Shown here piece by piece: positions 1 to 8,845 of a stretch of DNA of 64,000 bases. The position numbers and the translations under genes were made by a program. Within the stretch, counting starts at the first letter, position 1; each line of letters starts with the position of its first letter. This DNA is from Nocardioides sp. J54. GTDB taxonomy: Bacteria; Actinomycetota; Actinomycetes; Propionibacteriales; Nocardioidaceae. The notes under the pieces were generated by a model. The model saw only the letters and a program-made list of their open reading frames with translations, had not been told where the DNA came from and searched no databases. The stretch is from the NCBI RefSeq assembly GCF_000519005.1, contig NZ_JAER01000007.1:62001-126000 (forward strand), given 5' to 3'.

Positions 1-2177
1 TCAACGAGACCTACAGCACCTTCGTGCAGGGCTTCATGCCGTCCCTGGCCCGGCCCGAGGTCGACGTCCTCGAGGGGATCACCACCGCGATCGTCGTCGA
101 CCAGGAGCGGATGGGGGCCAACGTCCGATCGACGGTCGGCACCGCCACCGATGCGAACGCCATGCTGCGGGTGCTGTTCAGCCGGATCGGCGACCCGTAC
201 GTCGGCCCGCCGACCGCGTTCGCGTTCAACGTGCCCACCCGCCGCGCAGGCGGGGTGATGAGCACCGAGAAGGCCGGCGGCAAGGTCGAGAAGAAGGTCG
301 TCAAGAACGCCGTCTACCTCGGCGGCATGTGCCCGGAGTGCGAGGGCCGGGGCACCGTCTCCGACCTCGACCTCACCCAGATCGTCGACGAGAGCAAGTC
401 CCTGTCCGAGGGCGCCATCCTGGTCCCCGGCTACACCGCGGACGGCTGGATGGTCGCGGCGTTCAAGGCGGTCCTGCCCGCCGACAAGCCGATCTCGACG
501 TTCACGAAGGCCGAGCGCGAGGACTTCCTCCACGCCGAGCCGCGCAAGGTGAAGGTCGAGAAGATCAACGTCACCTACGAGGGCCTGATCCCGAAGATCC
601 GCAAGTCGATGTTCAGCAAGGACGTCGACTCGCTGCAGCCCCACATCAAGGCGTTCGTGGAGCGAGCCGCTGTCTTCGCCGACTGCCCTGCCTGCGGCGG
701 CACCCGGCTCAACGAGGTCGCCCGGTCGGCGAAGATCAACGGCAGGAGCATCGCCGACGTGTGCGCCATGCAGATCACCGACGCCGCCGCGTGGGTGCGC
801 GGCATCGACGACCAGTCCGTCGCCCCGCTCAAGGCCAGCCTGCTGCACCTGTTCGAGTCCTTCGTCGAGATCGGCCTGGGCTACCTCTCGCTCGACCGCC
901 CCGCCGGCACCCTGTCCGGGGGAGAGGCCCAGCGCACGAAGATGATCCGCCACCTCGGCTCGGCGCTCACCGACGTCACCTACGTCTTCGACGAGCCGAC
1001 GATCGGGTTGCACCCCCACGACATCCAGCGGATGAACAAGCTCCTCCTCGAGCTGCGCGACAAGGGCAACACCGTCCTGGTCGTCGAGCACAAGCCGGAG
1101 ACGATCGCGATCGCCGACCACGTCGTCGACCTCGGTCCCGGCGCCGGCACCGCCGGCGGCACGGTCTGCTTCGAGGGCGACGTGGCCGGCCTGCAGGCCT
1201 CCGACACGCTCACCGGGCGCCACCTGTCCTACCGCGCGCCGCTCAAGGAGTCCGTGCGCGAGGCGACCGGGGCGATCGAGGTGCGCGGCGCCTCCACGCA
1301 CAACCTGCGCGACGTCGACGTCGACATCCCGCTCGGGGTGCTGTGCGTCGTCACCGGCGTCGCGGGCTCGGGCAAGAGCTCGCTCATCCACGGGTCCGTC
1401 GCCGGGCACGAGGACGTGGTCGTCATCGACCAGGGGGCGATCAAGGGCTCGCGGCGCAGCAACCCGGCGACGTACACGGGGCTGCTGGAGCCGATCCGCA
1501 AGGCCTTCGCCAAGGCCAACGGCGTCAAGCCCGCCCTGTTCAGCGCCAACTCCGAGGGCGCCTGCGAGAGCTGCAACGGCAACGGGATGATCTACACCGA
1601 GCTCGGCTTCATGGACACCGTCGCCACCGTCTGCGACGAGTGCGAGGGCAGGCGCTTCCAGGCCTCCGTGCTCGAGCTGACCTTCGGCGGGCTGAACATC
1701 GCCGAGGTGCTCGACCTGCCCGTCGCCGACGCGCACGCCTTCTTCGCCGCGGGGGAGTCGAAGGTGCCTGCCGCCGCCACGATCCTGCAGCGCATGGAGG
1801 ACGTCGGGCTCGGCTACCTCAAGCTCGGCCAGCCGCTCAACACGCTCTCCGGCGGCGAGCGCCAGCGGCTGAAGCTGGCGGTGCGGATGGGGGAGAAGGG
1901 TGGCGTCTACGTGCTCGACGAGCCGACGACGGGCCTCCACCTCGCCGACGTCGAGAACCTCCTCGGCCTGCTCGACCGCCTCGTCGACTCCGGCAAGTCG
2001 GTGATCGTGATCGAGCACCACCAGGCCGTGATGGCGCACGCCGACTGGATCATCGACATCGGCCCCGGCGCCGGCCACGACGGCGGCACCGTCGTCTTCG
2101 AGGGCACCCCGGCACAGCTGGTGGCCGGTGCGAGCACGCTGACCGGCCAGCACCTGGCGGAGTACGTCGCCGGCTGA
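1..2177 (+). CDS. UvrA-like ABC protein (5' end outside window)
   Basis: The reading frame is already open at base 3, so the start lies upstream; about 725 residues are present. Two ABC ATPase halves are visible. The first has the signature LSGGEAQR near residue 300 and the Walker B region VTYVFDEPTIGLHP. The second has the Walker A region GVAGSGKSSLIHG near residue 453, the signature LSGGERQR and the region VYVLDEPTTGLHL. Cys pairs CPEC/CPAC and CESC/CDEC look like the UvrA zinc modules. The total length suggests a shortened UvrA paralogue (drug-resistance or DrrC-like subgroup) rather than the ~950-residue repair UvrA, because the long UvrB-binding insertion seems absent. Such paralogues are cytosolic, DNA-binding ATPases whose exact role is usually unproven. 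It stands alone, and the next gene converges on it. Confidence 0.88.
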   Translation, partial: NETYSTFVQGFMPSLARPEVDVLEGITTAIVVDQERMGANVRSTVGTATDANAMLRVLFSRIGDPYVGPPTAFAFNVPTRRAGGVMSTEKAGGKVEKKVVKNAVYLGGMCPECEGRGTVSDLDLTQIVDESKSLSEGAILVPGYTADGWMVAAFKAVLPADKPISTFTKAEREDFLHAEPRKVKVEKINVTYEGLIPKIRKSMFSKDVDSLQPHIKAFVERAAVFADCPACGGTRLNEVARSAKINGRSIADVCAMQITDAAAWVRGIDDQSVAPLKASLLHLFESFVEIGLGYLSLDRPAGTLSGGEAQRTKMIRHLGSALTDVTYVFDEPTIGLHPHDIQRMNKLLLELRDKGNTVLVVEHKPETIAIADHVVDLGPGAGTAGGTVCFEGDVAGLQASDTLTGRHLSYRAPLKESVREATGAIEVRGASTHNLRDVDVDIPLGVLCVVTGVAGSGKSSLIHGSVAGHEDVVVIDQGAIKGSRRSNPATYTGLLEPIRKAFAKANGVKPALFSANSEGACESCNGNGMIYTELGFMDTVATVCDECEGRRFQASVLELTFGGLNIAEVLDLPVADAHAFFAAGESKVPAAATILQRMEDVGLGYLKLGQPLNTLSGGERQRLKLAVRMGEKGGVYVLDEPTTGLHLADVENLLGLLDRLVDSGKSVIVIEHHQAVMAHADWIIDIGPGAGHDGGTVVFEGTPAQLVAGASTLTGQHLAEYVAG

Positions 2178-2186
2178 TCCCGCCGG

Positions 2187-3437
2187 TCAGAGGCCGCGGC
2201 GACCGACCCGGACGCTGTCGCGGCCGTGGCGGGCGAGGTACTGCGCGACGTTGAGGGCCGGGTGGCGCTGCGGCGCCGGCTCCTTGCCGTCGGCCATCCG
2301 CCACATCTGCACGGTGTACGCCGTCAGCTCGGTCAGGCTGTCGACCAGCCGGATGCCGCTGCGCCGCGGTCGGACGCGACTGCCGGACGTCGTACCGTCC
2401 AGGAGGCCGGCCGGGACGTCCGGCTCGACCGTGAGCGGGCGGCCGAGGCCGACGACGTCGACGGCCCCGCTCGCGACGGCGTCGGCCATGGCCTCGGCCG
2501 TGCGGAAGCCACCGGTGAGCATCAGCGGCAGGTCGGGGAGCTCGGCGCGCACCCGGAGGGCGTAGTCGAGGAAGTAGGCCTCGCGACGGCGCGTGCTCTC
2601 CTTCAGGGTCGGGTCGACGCCGAGCATGGCGGCAGAGGAGTAGGTGCCGCCGGAGACCTCGAGCAGGTCGATGCCCTCCTCGGCGAGCGCGTGCACGACC
2701 TCCAGGGACTCGTCCTCGCCGAAGCCGCCGCGCTGGAAGTCCGCGGAGTTGAGCTTGACCGCCATCGCCTTGTCGGGCCCGATCTCGGCGCGGACCGCGC
2801 GGGCGACCTCGATCAGGAACCGGCGCCGCTTCTCCGGCGTGCCGCCCCAGGCGTCGGTGCGCCGGTTGGCGAGCGGGGAGAGGAACTGGCTGACGAGGTA
2901 GCCGTGCGCGCCGTGCAGCTGCACGCCGTCGAAGCCGGCGCGGACGAGGTGGCCGGACGTGGTGGCGTAGCGGGCGATGACCTCCTCGATCTCGGCGGGG
3001 GTGAGCTCGCGCGGCGGCGCGAACATCCCGGCGCTGCCGTCGAGCGGGACCGCCGAGGGCGCGACCGGCTCCGGGGTCAGTGTGCGGGGCGCCTGTCGGC
3101 CGGGATGGTTGACCTGGGCCCACGCGGTGGCGCCGTCGGCCTTGATGATCTGCGCCCACTCGACGAGGTCGTCGTGGGAGCGGTCGTCCTCGACCACGAC
3201 GTTGCCCGGCTCGCCGATCGCCCGGCGGTCGACCATCACGTTGCCGGTGATGACCAGGCCCGCCCCGTTGCCGGACCAGCGCCGGTAGAGCGTCTTGATC
3301 CGGGTGCCGGGGGTGTGGTCGCGGCGCGCGAGGCTCTCGCTCAGCGCTGCCTTGGCGATGCGGTTGGGGAGCACCGCTCCGTTGGGCAGCGTGAACGGCT
3401 GCTGGAGCGTGGTGGCCATCGGCGTCATGGCGGACAC
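2187..3437 (-). CDS. NADH:flavin oxidoreductase, old yellow enzyme family
   Basis: 416 residues forming one FMN-binding TIM barrel. The N-terminus (LPNGAVLPNRIAKAALSE) is the typical opening strand of the family. FDGVQLHGAHGYLVSQFLSP near residues 193-212 is the substrate/FMN loop with a catalytic-type His and Tyr. A late segment around GGFRTAEAMADAV and VGLGRPL is the phosphate-binding end. No Cys-rich iron-sulfur segment follows, so this is the short OYE/YqjM-like type rather than the 2,4-dienoyl-CoA reductase type. It is a cytosolic NAD(P)H-dependent ene-reductase candidate whose substrate cannot be read from sequence. It is divergent from the VOC gene at 3475, with a short shared promoter region of about 37 bp. 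Confidence 0.85.
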   Translation of the reverse strand: MSAMTPMATTLQQPFTLPNGAVLPNRIAKAALSESLARRDHTPGTRIKTLYRRWSGNGAGLVITGNVMVDRRAIGEPGNVVVEDDRSHDDLVEWAQIIKADGATAWAQVNHPGRQAPRTLTPEPVAPSAVPLDGSAGMFAPPRELTPAEIEEVIARYATTSGHLVRAGFDGVQLHGAHGYLVSQFLSPLANRRTDAWGGTPEKRRRFLIEVARAVRAEIGPDKAMAVKLNSADFQRGGFGEDESLEVVHALAEEGIDLLEVSGGTYSSAAMLGVDPTLKESTRRREAYFLDYALRVRAELPDLPLMLTGGFRTAEAMADAVASGAVDVVGLGRPLTVEPDVPAGLLDGTTSGSRVRPRRSGIRLVDSLTELTAYTVQMWRMADGKEPAPQRHPALNVAQYLARHGRDSVRVGRRGL

Positions 3438-3474
3438 CCTGCACGATGTCGGTGGTCGGCACTACAACGGGACC

Positions 3475-3936
3475 ATGAGTCGAACAGTCCAGGTCACCTT
3501 CGACGCGCACGACCCGCGGTCGCTGTCCCGCTTCTGGGCCGAGGTCCTCGGCTACGCCGTCCCCGGGCCACCCGGCGTCGAGCTCGCCGACGGCGCGAAC
3601 CCGTTCGAGGCGTGGGAGGGCTTCCTCGCGGGCCTGGGCGTGCCCGAGCACCTGCGCGGCGCCCGGTCCGCGGCCGAGGACCCGGACGGCGACGGGCCCC
3701 GGCTGTTCTTCCAGCAGGTGCCCGAGGAAAAGGTCGCCAAGAATCGCGTGCACCTCGACGTGCGGGTCGCGCCCGGCCTGGCGGGGGAGGAGCGGATGGC
3801 GGCGCTGGAGGCCGAGTGCGAGCGACTGGTCGCCCTCGGCGCGCGGCGGATCGCACGCCACGACCCCGAGCCGCCCCTCGGGGCCGGCCACATCGTGATG
3901 GCCGACCCCGAGGGCAACGAGTTCTGCCTCGACTGA
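3475..3936 (+). CDS. VOC (glyoxalase-like) family protein
   Basis: 153 residues. The ATG at 3475 is preferred because the family fold begins at once (TVQVTFDAHDPRSLSRFWAE); the frame is open further upstream, but that part has no family-like sequence and overlaps the divergent gene. The C-terminal half has the second beta-alpha-beta repeat with RVHLDVRV near residue 90 and a metal-type Glu in ADPEGNEFCLD at the end. This is the glyoxalase-like (Glyoxalase_6) subgroup common in actinobacteria, of unknown substrate. It ends facing the acyl-CoA ligase gene, and the stop codon lies inside the shared terminator hairpin. Confidence 0.85.
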   Translation: MSRTVQVTFDAHDPRSLSRFWAEVLGYAVPGPPGVELADGANPFEAWEGFLAGLGVPEHLRGARSAAEDPDGDGPRLFFQQVPEEKVAKNRVHLDVRVAPGLAGEERMAALEAECERLVALGARRIARHDPEPPLGAGHIVMADPEGNEFCLD

Positions 3937-3955
3937 GCCGGGGTGCCCGGGCTCA
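3934..3955. terminator. Bidirectional terminator between convergent genes
   Basis: An inverted repeat with arms TGAGCC and GGCTCA, plus three further inner G-C pairs after one mismatch. The TGA of the VOC gene is the first three bases, and the TCA that is the stop of the ligase gene is the last three. No U-run follows, as is usual in high-GC actinobacteria. Confidence 0.6.
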
Positions 3956-5629
3956 GGCGTCGGGGTCGCCCTCGGCGTAGAGCTCCTCGATCACGTCGGC
4001 GTACTTCTCGGCGATCGGGCGGCGCTTGAGCTTCATGGTCGGGGTCAGCTCGGCGCCGCCGGGGAGCCAGTCGGTCGGGAGGATCCGGTAGCGCTTGACC
4101 TGCTCGACGCGGGAGAGGCGGGAGTTCGCCTCCTCGATCGCGGTCGCGACCTGCTCCTGGACCTTCTGGTCGACCGAGAGCGCGGCGGTCGAAGGGTCGG
4201 GGAGGCCGACCTGCTCGGCCCACGCCGCGCACACGTCGGGGTCGAGCACCAGCAGGGCGACGTTGTAGGGGCGGCGGTCGCCGAGGACGACGGCCTGGCC
4301 GATGAGCGGGTGGGAGGCCTTGAGGGTCTGCTCGATGTTCGACGGCGACATGTTCTTGCCCGCCGCGTTGATGATCAGCTCCTTCTTGCGGTCGACGATG
4401 GTGACGTAGCCGTCGTCGTCGATGGTCGCCACGTCGCCGGTGTGCAGCCAGCCGTCTGCGTCGATCGCCTCGGCGGTCTTGTCGGGCTGGTTGCGGTAGC
4501 CGCGCATCAGCTGGGGGCCGCGCACCAGCAGCTCGCCGTCGTCGGCGATGCGGACCTCAAGGCCGGGGAGCGGCTTGCCGACGGTGCCGATCCGGATGTC
4601 GTCGGGCGGGTTGATCGTGCCGCAGCAGGAGATCTCCGACATCCCCCACAGCTCGCAGATCGGGATGCCGAGGGCGGAGAAGAACTCCAGCACCTCGGGC
4701 GCGATCGGCGCCGCGCCGGAGACGGTGTGGCGCACGTCGTCGAGGCCGAGCAGCTGGCGCACGGCGGCGCGGTGGTCCTCCGGCAGGGCCGCGGGGTCGG
4801 TGACGCCCTTGGCCTCGAGCGCGGCCTTGATCTTCTCCCAGACCCGCGGCACGCCGCCCCACACGGTCGGCCGGACCTCCGGGAGGGCCGCGATGACCGC
4901 CTTCGGGTCGTCGACGTAGGTGGTGGTGCCGCCGAAGACCATGGGCGTGTAGTGCCCGGCCCAGCGGTCGGCGACGTGGGCTGACGGGAGGTACGACGTT
5001 GACCGCTCCCCGGGGTGCACCGGGATGATCGCCTGCACGCCGCGCAGCTGGGCGAGCATGCTGCCGTGGGTCAGCTCGACGCCCTTCGGGGGGCCGGTCG
5101 TGCCGGAGGTGTAGATGAGGGTGAGCACGTCCTCCGGGCCGACCGCGCGCCAGCACGCCTCGAAGTCGAAGCCGTCGACGGTGCGCGACGCCAGGTCCTC
5201 GAGGCTGGTCGTGCCCTCGCCTCCGTCGACGCTGACCACGACCTCGACGTCCGTCCCGGCGGCCAGCACCTGCGACAGGAACTGCTGCTCGGTGACGACC
5301 ACCCGGTTGCCCGCGTTGCCGAACAGGTACGCGATCTGCTCGGGTGCCGAGGTGTTGTAGATGGAGAACGGCACGGCGCCCAGGTGCAGCGCGGCGGTGT
5401 CGACGAGGGCGAACTCCGGGCGGTTGGTGAGCATGATGCCGAGCGTGTCGCCGTGGCCGACCCCGAGCGCGGCCAGGCCCTCGGCGAGGCGGCGCACCCG
5501 CTCGCCGTACTCCTGCCAGGTGATCTCCTGGCCGCCGCCGGGGGTGCGCAGGGCGACCACGTCACCCGTCGCGGCCACGGTGTTCTGGAAGGCCTCGCAG
5601 AGGCTCGGGACGTCGAGGGGGTCGCTCAT
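3953..5629 (-). CDS. Long-chain fatty acid-CoA ligase (AMP-forming)
   Basis: 558 residues, full length for bacterial AMP-forming acyl-CoA synthetases of the FadD15-like group. The P-loop motif LIYTSGTTGPPKG lies near residues 171-183. The adenine-binding block contains ELWGMSEISCCGT, and the hinge/A8 region contains LHTGDVATIDDDGYV then IVDRKKELIINAAGKNMSP. The C-terminal lysine region (TPTMKLKRRPI) fits the catalytic A10 lysine. It activates fatty acids to acyl-CoA using ATP, for beta-oxidation or lipid synthesis. It is transcribed alone; the ATG at 5627-5629 lies about 28 bp from the end of the helicase gene at 5657, so both could also be read from one transcript starting at the helicase promoter. 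Confidence 0.9.
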   Translation of the reverse strand: MSDPLDVPSLCEAFQNTVAATGDVVALRTPGGGQEITWQEYGERVRRLAEGLAALGVGHGDTLGIMLTNRPEFALVDTAALHLGAVPFSIYNTSAPEQIAYLFGNAGNRVVVTEQQFLSQVLAAGTDVEVVVSVDGGEGTTSLEDLASRTVDGFDFEACWRAVGPEDVLTLIYTSGTTGPPKGVELTHGSMLAQLRGVQAIIPVHPGERSTSYLPSAHVADRWAGHYTPMVFGGTTTYVDDPKAVIAALPEVRPTVWGGVPRVWEKIKAALEAKGVTDPAALPEDHRAAVRQLLGLDDVRHTVSGAAPIAPEVLEFFSALGIPICELWGMSEISCCGTINPPDDIRIGTVGKPLPGLEVRIADDGELLVRGPQLMRGYRNQPDKTAEAIDADGWLHTGDVATIDDDGYVTIVDRKKELIINAAGKNMSPSNIEQTLKASHPLIGQAVVLGDRRPYNVALLVLDPDVCAAWAEQVGLPDPSTAALSVDQKVQEQVATAIEEANSRLSRVEQVKRYRILPTDWLPGGAELTPTMKLKRRPIAEKYADVIEELYAEGDPDA

Positions 5630-5656
5630 GGCCCGATGCTGGCAGTGTGACGGCGG

Positions 5657-7816
5657 TCACGCAACGGGCTCGCCGCGGAGGACGACGAGCTCGCGGGTCG
5701 CCCGGGTCATCGCGACGTAGCGGTCCACGGCACCTTGGATGCCGTCGCCGAGGGCGTCGGGGTCGACGAGCACGACGAGGTCGAACTCCAGGCCCTTGGC
5801 CGTCTCCGGGGTCAGCGAGCGGACGCGCCCGGTGGCGACGAAGGTGGGGTCGCCGATGACGCAGGCAGTGCCCTCGGGGTGCTCGTGCAGCCAGGCGTCG
5901 AGGACCTCGTCGCGTGCCGCGCGGGGGAGGTGACGGACGGGCAGGCCGGTGCTGCGCACCGACGTCGGCACGTTGGCGTCGGGGAGGGCGGCGCGGATGA
6001 CGGGCTCGGCTGCCGCCATCACCTCCTCGGGGGTGCGGTAGTTCACCGTCAGCGACGCGACCCGGGTGCGGTCGATGCCGGCGCGGGCCAGTCGGTCGAC
6101 CCAGCTGCCGGGGAAGCCGTGCCGGGCCTGGGCGCGGTCCCCGACGATGGTCAGGCTCCGCGACGGGCACCGGGCGAGCACCATCTGCCACTCGGCGTCG
6201 GTGAGCTCCTGCGCCTCGTCGACCACGACGTGCGCGAAGGGGCCGGCGAGCTGGCGGTGCCGGTCGGGAGGCGTGTCGTCGGGCGCCGCCAGCGCCCCCT
6301 GCAGGTCCGCGCCGCGCAGCATCGACATCAGCATCATCTCCGAGTCGTCGGTGGCGATGAGGTGGTCGACGACGCGGTCCATCTCCTCCTTCTCCGCGGC
6401 GCGCTCCGCCTCCGCGCGTCGCCGGCGCCGTGCTGCGTCTGGGTCGCCGAGGCGCCGGTGCGCGGCGTCGAGGAGGGGCAGGTCGGCCAGTGTCCAGCGC
6501 TGCGGGCCGTGCCGCCGCAGCAGCCGCACCTGGTCCTCGTCGAGCCACGGAGCGCACATCCGCAGGTAGGCCGGGACCTCCCACAGGTCGCCGACCAGGT
6601 CCTCGGGGTCGAGCAGCGGCCAGGCCTTGCCGAGGACCTCCCGCAAGGCTGCCGAGCCCAGCACGGCGCGTCGGACGACCGCGGGGGAGAGGGCCTCGTC
6701 GTCGGCGTACCTCTCGACGAGGAGGTCGACGAGCGCGTCGAGGACCTGCTCGCGGCCCTCGTTGTGCGGCGTGCCGGGCTCGACGGCCTCGAACGCCTCG
6801 GCCCACTCGGCCTCGCCGACCCACAGGTCCCGGTCAGGGGTCTCGACCTCGACCGCCTCGGCGGGCGGCTCCTCGTAGAGCCGCACGGCGGGCTCGATGG
6901 CGCCCACCATGCGGGCGTCCGCCTTGAGCGCCGCGACCGCGGGGTCGGGCTCCGGCCCGAGGTCGTGGCCGCCGGGCACGAGGTCGCGCAGGGTGCAGGT
7001 GCGCACGCCGTCCTCGCCGAGGCTGGGCAGGACGTCGGCCACGTAGTCGAGGTAGGGCTGGTGCGGCCCGACGACGAGCACGCCGCCGCGGCCGCTGGAC
7101 AGGCGCGGGTCCTCGTAGAGCAGGTATGCCGCACGGTGCAGCGCGACGACGGTCTTGCCGGTCCCGGGGCCGCCGTCGACGACGAGCGCACCCCGTGACG
7201 GTGCCCGGATGATGGCGTCCTGGTCGGCCTGGATCGTGCTGAGCACGTCGCGCATGCGGGGCGAGCGGCTGGCTCCGAGGCTGGCGATGAAGGCGGACTG
7301 GTCGTCGAGCGCCGCGTGGCCCTCCAGCCCGTCGGGGGCGAAGACCTCGTCCCAGTAGTCGCTGACCCGGCCCAGGGCCCAGCGGTAGCGGCGCCGGCTG
7401 GCGAGGCCCATCGGATCGGCGTGGGTGGCGGCGAAGAACGGCTCGGCAGCGGGGGAGCGCCAGTCGACGAGGAGTCGCCGGCCGTCGGGATCGGTGAGGC
7501 CGAGCCGCCCGACGTAGACCGGCTCGGGGTCGTCCAGGCGCACGATCCGGCCCAGGCAGAGGTCGAGGCTGAACCGGCGCAGGGTGCGCAGCCGGTTGCT
7601 GAGCCGGTGCACCTCGAGGTCGCGGTCCATCGCGGCCTGGCCGTGGCCGCCGCCGCGGCGACGCTCGGCGTCGAGGCGCTCGGCCAGGTCGGCGATGGTC
7701 GTCTCGAGGGTGGCGGCGATCGCCGCGAAGTGGCGCTCGTCGTCGGCGATGAGCGCGGGGTCCGCCTTCGCGGAGAGGTGGTCGGGGAGGGAGAACGCCG
7801 TCGGCGCAGGGGTCAC
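5657..7816 (-). CDS. helR: HelD/HelR-type RNA polymerase-associated helicase-like ATPase
   Basis: 719 residues with a GTG start. Motifs in order: an N-terminal coiled coil (about residues 20-60, ERHFAAIAATLETTIADLAERLD), Walker A GGPGTGKTVVALHRAAYLL near residue 215, Walker B VVVDEAQELTDAEWQMV near residue 535, NYRTPEEVM, TAKGLEFDLVVLVDP and YVAMTRATRELVVL. This is the UvrD-like architecture with the long N-terminal extension that lets HelD enter RNA polymerase channels. The actinobacterial subgroup HelR is known to displace rifamycins from RNA polymerase. The call to HelR rather than general HelD rests on the upstream palindrome at 7863-7884. A general housekeeping role in recycling stalled RNA polymerase remains possible. 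Confidence 0.82.
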   Translation of the reverse strand: MTPAPTAFSLPDHLSAKADPALIADDERHFAAIAATLETTIADLAERLDAERRRGGGHGQAAMDRDLEVHRLSNRLRTLRRFSLDLCLGRIVRLDDPEPVYVGRLGLTDPDGRRLLVDWRSPAAEPFFAATHADPMGLASRRRYRWALGRVSDYWDEVFAPDGLEGHAALDDQSAFIASLGASRSPRMRDVLSTIQADQDAIIRAPSRGALVVDGGPGTGKTVVALHRAAYLLYEDPRLSSGRGGVLVVGPHQPYLDYVADVLPSLGEDGVRTCTLRDLVPGGHDLGPEPDPAVAALKADARMVGAIEPAVRLYEEPPAEAVEVETPDRDLWVGEAEWAEAFEAVEPGTPHNEGREQVLDALVDLLVERYADDEALSPAVVRRAVLGSAALREVLGKAWPLLDPEDLVGDLWEVPAYLRMCAPWLDEDQVRLLRRHGPQRWTLADLPLLDAAHRRLGDPDAARRRRRAEAERAAEKEEMDRVVDHLIATDDSEMMLMSMLRGADLQGALAAPDDTPPDRHRQLAGPFAHVVVDEAQELTDAEWQMVLARCPSRSLTIVGDRAQARHGFPGSWVDRLARAGIDRTRVASLTVNYRTPEEVMAAAEPVIRAALPDANVPTSVRSTGLPVRHLPRAARDEVLDAWLHEHPEGTACVIGDPTFVATGRVRSLTPETAKGLEFDLVVLVDPDALGDGIQGAVDRYVAMTRATRELVVLRGEPVA

Positions 7817-7862
7817 AGGGCAGCTCCGTTGGTCGGTCGGAGCGGCGATTGTGGGGCACGAC

Positions 7863-7884
7863 GGGGGCCTTGCGGCAAGCCCCC
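7863..7884 (-). promoter_or_regulatory. Rifamycin-associated-element-like inverted repeat
   Basis: Read on the minus strand the site has arms GGGGG-CTTGC and GCAAG-GCCCCC, an almost complete palindrome 47 bp before the helicase start codon. It closely resembles, from memory, the ~19-bp rifamycin-associated element found upstream of rifamycin-inactivating genes and of helR in Streptomyces. On the minus strand a TATAGC box sits just upstream of it, so it would overlap the start of transcription or early leader. Confidence 0.65.
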
Positions 7885-7910
7885 CGTGCCGCTATACCTT
7901 GAGAGTGGAG

Positions 7911-7930
7911 GGGCCCGGCTGACCGGGCCT
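7911..7930 (-). terminator. Strong hairpin after the HD-domain gene
   Basis: Stem GGCCCGG / CCGGGCC (7912-7918 and 7923-7929) with a CTGA loop, starting directly at the stop codon of the HD gene on the minus strand. It would insulate the helicase promoter from read-through. Confidence 0.7.
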
Positions 7931-8613
7931 CACGCGTCTAGGTCGGGCGGCGCCGGGCGGATCCAGCCCCGCTGCAGCCCGTGGTCGACCATCGCGCTGG
8001 TCACCGCGCCGAGCCGCCGCGACCCCGCGACGACTCCTGCTTCCCGGGCCCGCACCGTCGCCTCGTTGGCGCCCGGCATCTGCCAGGTCCCGCCCTGGTT
8101 GACCCAGTTGAGGAGCATCGGCTGGAGCCGGTCGAGGGCCTTGCAGAAGCGGGCCTCCGGCGTCCGGCCCGCCTCGAACTCCTCCCACAGGTCGCGGATC
8201 CACCGGGCCTGGTCGTCGGGCAGCTGCGCGAACAGCACGTCGGCCGCCGCCTCCTCCCGCTCCTGCTGGTCGACGACCGCCGCAGGGTCGAAGACGGGGC
8301 TGTCGCCGGCGTGGATCTCGACGAGGTCGTGGATGACCACGAGCTGCATCGCGTGGCCGACGTCGATCGGCTCGTCGGCATGCTCGGCGAGCAGCATCAC
8401 CATCAGCGCCAGGTGCCACGAGTGCTCGGCATCGTTCTCCCGCCGGTCCGCGGCGGCGAGCGGCGTGGCGCGCAGCACGGTCTTGAGCTTGTCGACCTCG
8501 GCCACGAACCCGAGCTGGGCGGCGAGGCGGTCGTCGACCTCCGGCGGCAGCGGGCTGCGGTCGATGAGCAGGTCGCTGGCTGCCGGACTGGAATCACTGC
8601 TGACGTCGTCCAC
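7930..8613 (-). CDS. HD-domain phosphohydrolase (YfbR/HDDC2-like)
   Basis: 227 residues from the GTG at 8611-8613; the frame is open much further upstream but the added part looks non-coding and crosses the repeat at 8681. The HD metal site is visible: an AEHSWHLAL helix near residue 60, IHDLVEIHAGD near residues 90-100, and a later Asp in the helix KALDRLQPMLLNW. These match the HD_3 type found in 5'-deoxynucleotidase-like proteins such as YfbR and HDDC2, so hydrolysis of a nucleoside monophosphate is the best guess. It is monocistronic, ended by the hairpin at 7911-7930. The start could be one codon cluster away, but VDDVSSDS fits a short disordered N-terminus. Confidence 0.8.
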   Translation of the reverse strand: MDDVSSDSSPAASDLLIDRSPLPPEVDDRLAAQLGFVAEVDKLKTVLRATPLAAADRRENDAEHSWHLALMVMLLAEHADEPIDVGHAMQLVVIHDLVEIHAGDSPVFDPAAVVDQQEREEAAADVLFAQLPDDQARWIRDLWEEFEAGRTPEARFCKALDRLQPMLLNWVNQGGTWQMPGANEATVRAREAGVVAGSRRLGAVTSAMVDHGLQRGWIRPAPPDLDA

Positions 8614-8680
8614 CCGACCAGCGTCCCAGAGGCCGTCGAGCAGGCGGGGGAGACCTGTGGACGGGGCCGGTCGAGGGGTT

Positions 8681-8742
8681 GCGGTTTGGTCCCAAACCAC
8701 AGGTTTTCTGTGGAGAACCCTGCAGTTCGTGACCAATCGGCG
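8681..8742 (-). repeat. Interspersed palindromic repeat, copy A
   Basis: A 62-bp element between the HD gene and the acetyltransferase. On the minus strand it reads from a CGCCGATTGGTCACGAACTG block to a TGTGGTTTGG-GA-CCAAACCGCA palindrome. Two more copies lie at 10665 and 10788 on the plus strand. All three are intergenic. Confidence 0.8.
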
Positions 8743-8845
8743 CGTTCGCGGCCACGTCGGGGGCGTGCTGGTTCGAGGGCGCTGGCCTGGCGCCCGGGCG
8801 GGAAAAGCGGTGTCGGTGGGCGCAGGACGCCGGAGAGAATCGAGC

